NCBI GenBank assembly: GCA_030621945.1
Contig: JAUXGS010000062.1
Span: 1 to 6,082, forward strand
Origin: Methanosarcinales archaeon
GTDB lineage: Archaea; Halobacteriota; Syntropharchaeia; Alkanophagales; Methanospirareceae
Length of the DNA stretch: 6,082 bases
Reading direction: 5' to 3'
Shown piece by piece: positions 5,395-6,082 of this stretch. The number at the start of each line of letters is the position of its first letter. Positions within the stretch are counted from its first letter, which is position 1. The notes under the pieces were generated by a model. The model was not told where the DNA came from. It worked only from the letters and a program-made list of their open reading frames with translations, and made no database searches. The position numbers and the translations under genes were made by a program.

Positions 5395-5997
5395 TTATTC
5401 TATCCTCTCCCTTGTATCTATGGATATGCCTTCTTCACCAACGGTGAAAGGTATCATGTTGTCAAGGGGTAGAGTTCCATCCAGTTTCGGAATATTTATG
5501 AACCGGTTTATTCTATCTCCGGTATGCACCACCAGAAACTGTATTACTCCGTCCACAAGCGACCGCATTATCTGTTCCGTTCTACCCGGAATAACACCCA
5601 TATCAGAAGTCAATAAAAAGACTCGATCCTCCTTTCTGCTCGCATCTATAAAGGACTTGAGCGTTTTGATCAAGTCGTTCATGCCGCTATCTACAAATAG
5701 AGATGTGAAAGGGTCCACGATACAGACATCACCACGGCATACCTCAGGTAACGAAGCGGAGTCGCTAAAATTACCGATAATCTCAAAATCACCGGGATTA
5801 TTTTTCAACTTAAATACGGTCATTTGCCTGTTTACATCTTCCTTCCGCTTTGGGGTGATATAAACCACACGTTTCCCTGCCTTCGCGGCTTCAAATCCTA
5901 CCTTCTGAACAAATATATGTTTTATTGTGCCCAAGTCCTCTTCGATCAATATTACACTCTTTTCCGGCAGCTCATCTAATCTAATCTTCGTGAACAT
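5395..5997 (-). CDS. FlaH/KaiC-like RecA-fold protein with degenerate P-loop
   Basis: This 200-residue protein looks like the FlaH (ArlH)/KaiC-like/GvpD group of RecA-superfamily proteins. The first strand and P-loop region reads VILIEEDLGTIKHIF (15-29), where active family members have LIEGDPGTGKSIF. Gly23, Thr24 and Lys26 remain, but the Gly before Lys is Ile25 and the Ser/Thr after it is His27. The Walker B-like strand VCIVDPFTSLF keeps Asp95. The C-terminal half is typical: a helix FIDASRKEDRVFLLTSD (116-132), then a beta-rich tail (RINRFINIPKLDGTLPLDNMIPFTV). FlaH itself binds ATP and regulates or supports FlaI in the archaellum motor; by analogy this protein may sit beneath the pilus platform and regulate the ATPase encoded next door. 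Nucleotide binding here may be weak or absent. There are no membrane segments and the length is near the size of a single KaiC-like domain. The ATG at 5997 has no Shine-Dalgarno site. It could instead be a divergent KaiC-like signalling protein unrelated to pili. Confidence 0.8.
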   Translation of the reverse strand: MFTKIRLDELPEKSVILIEEDLGTIKHIFVQKVGFEAAKAGKRVVYITPKRKEDVNRQMTVFKLKNNPGDFEIIGNFSDSASLPEVCRGDVCIVDPFTSLFVDSGMNDLIKTLKSFIDASRKEDRVFLLTSDMGVIPGRTEQIMRSLVDGVIQFLVVHTGDRINRFINIPKLDGTLPLDNMIPFTVGEEGISIDTRERIE

Positions 5998-6030
5998 GAT
6001 TTCTTGTTGGTTATCGAATTGTAAGCATTT

Positions 6031-6062
6031 TACTATATAGATTTGTGTTCTGTATATAAAAT
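6031..6062 (-). promoter_or_regulatory. Probable promoter region of the FlaH-like gene
   Basis: Reading the minus strand, ATTTTATATA (6062-6053) and CTATATAGTA (6040-6031) are TATA-like boxes, about 56-65 and 34-43 bases before the ATG at 5997. The inner box would give a leader of about 10-15 bases. The DNA from 5998 to the window edge is AT-rich and holds no gene I can support. Confidence 0.35.
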
Positions 6063-6082
6063 AATAAGAAAAACATTATGAA

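Noticed and set aside
5420..5863. Plus-strand open frame of 147 codons opposite the FlaH-like gene
   Set aside because: It is an antisense shadow; the minus-strand frame carries RecA-fold features.
6011..6076. Minus-strand 21-codon frame starting at ATG 6076, upstream of the FlaH-like gene
   Set aside because: It is too short, lies inside the likely promoter region and has no ribosome binding site.
6053..6082. Possible divergent plus-strand gene starting at ATG 6078 behind a TATATAAA box
   Set aside because: The TATA-to-ATG spacing would allow a leaderless start, but only one further base pair of codon sequence is visible, so no coding claim can be supported.

Overview
The window looks like a stretch of an archaeal (euryarchaeotal) chromosome. 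Intergenic DNA is AT-rich with archaeal TATA-like boxes. Two genes have clear Shine-Dalgarno sites, while the promoter-proximal genes have none and may be leaderless. Every recognisable gene belongs to an archaeal family: a type III (pilin) signal peptide, a FlaI/TadA-type ATPase, two FlaJ/TadC-type membrane proteins and a FlaH/KaiC-like protein. An uncultured methanogen or methanotroph relative (for example ANME-1/Methanophagales-like) would fit, but I cannot prove lineage from this sequence alone. The window is gene-dense, and no stretch over 300 bases lacks a gene. I see no tRNA, rRNA, CRISPR array or insertion sequence.

Layout. (1) 1-778, minus strand, 3' end cut off by the window edge: an archaeal type IV pilin N-terminus joined to a PstS/COG0226-like solute-binding domain. 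This gene is easy to miss because its reading frame runs off the window edge. (2) 779-886: a 108-bp divergent promoter region. (3) 887-1630, plus strand: a small AAA+/STAND-like NTPase with degenerate catalytic residues. (4) 1631-1673: a short convergent gap. (5) 5336 down to 1674, minus strand: a compact unit of secretion ATPase (FlaI/TadA type), a first T2SF membrane protein and a second, larger T2SF membrane protein. The junctions are an ATGA overlap and a one-base gap. (6) 5395-5997, minus strand: a FlaH/KaiC-like RecA-fold protein with a degenerate P-loop, 58 bp upstream of the ATPase and probably part of the same functional set. (7) 5998-6082: the upstream region of that gene.

How the genes may work together. 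The ATPase and the two T2SF proteins form the core motor and platform of an archaeal type IV pilus-like assembly machine, and the FlaH-like protein would be its cytoplasmic regulator. The only candidate cargo in the window is a pilin-type protein whose head is a solute-binding domain. The pilin-SBP gene and the ATPase operon share a 12-bp AT-rich promoter element at exactly the same distance from their start codons. Together this suggests a pilus-like structure that displays binding proteins on the cell surface, comparable in concept to the Sulfolobus bindosome (class III signal peptide sugar-binding proteins assembled by BasEF). Here the binding domain is PstS-like and the assembly platform is a two-T2SF-protein, FlaH-associated type. 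The functional link is inference; the domain calls are from sequence motifs read by eye.
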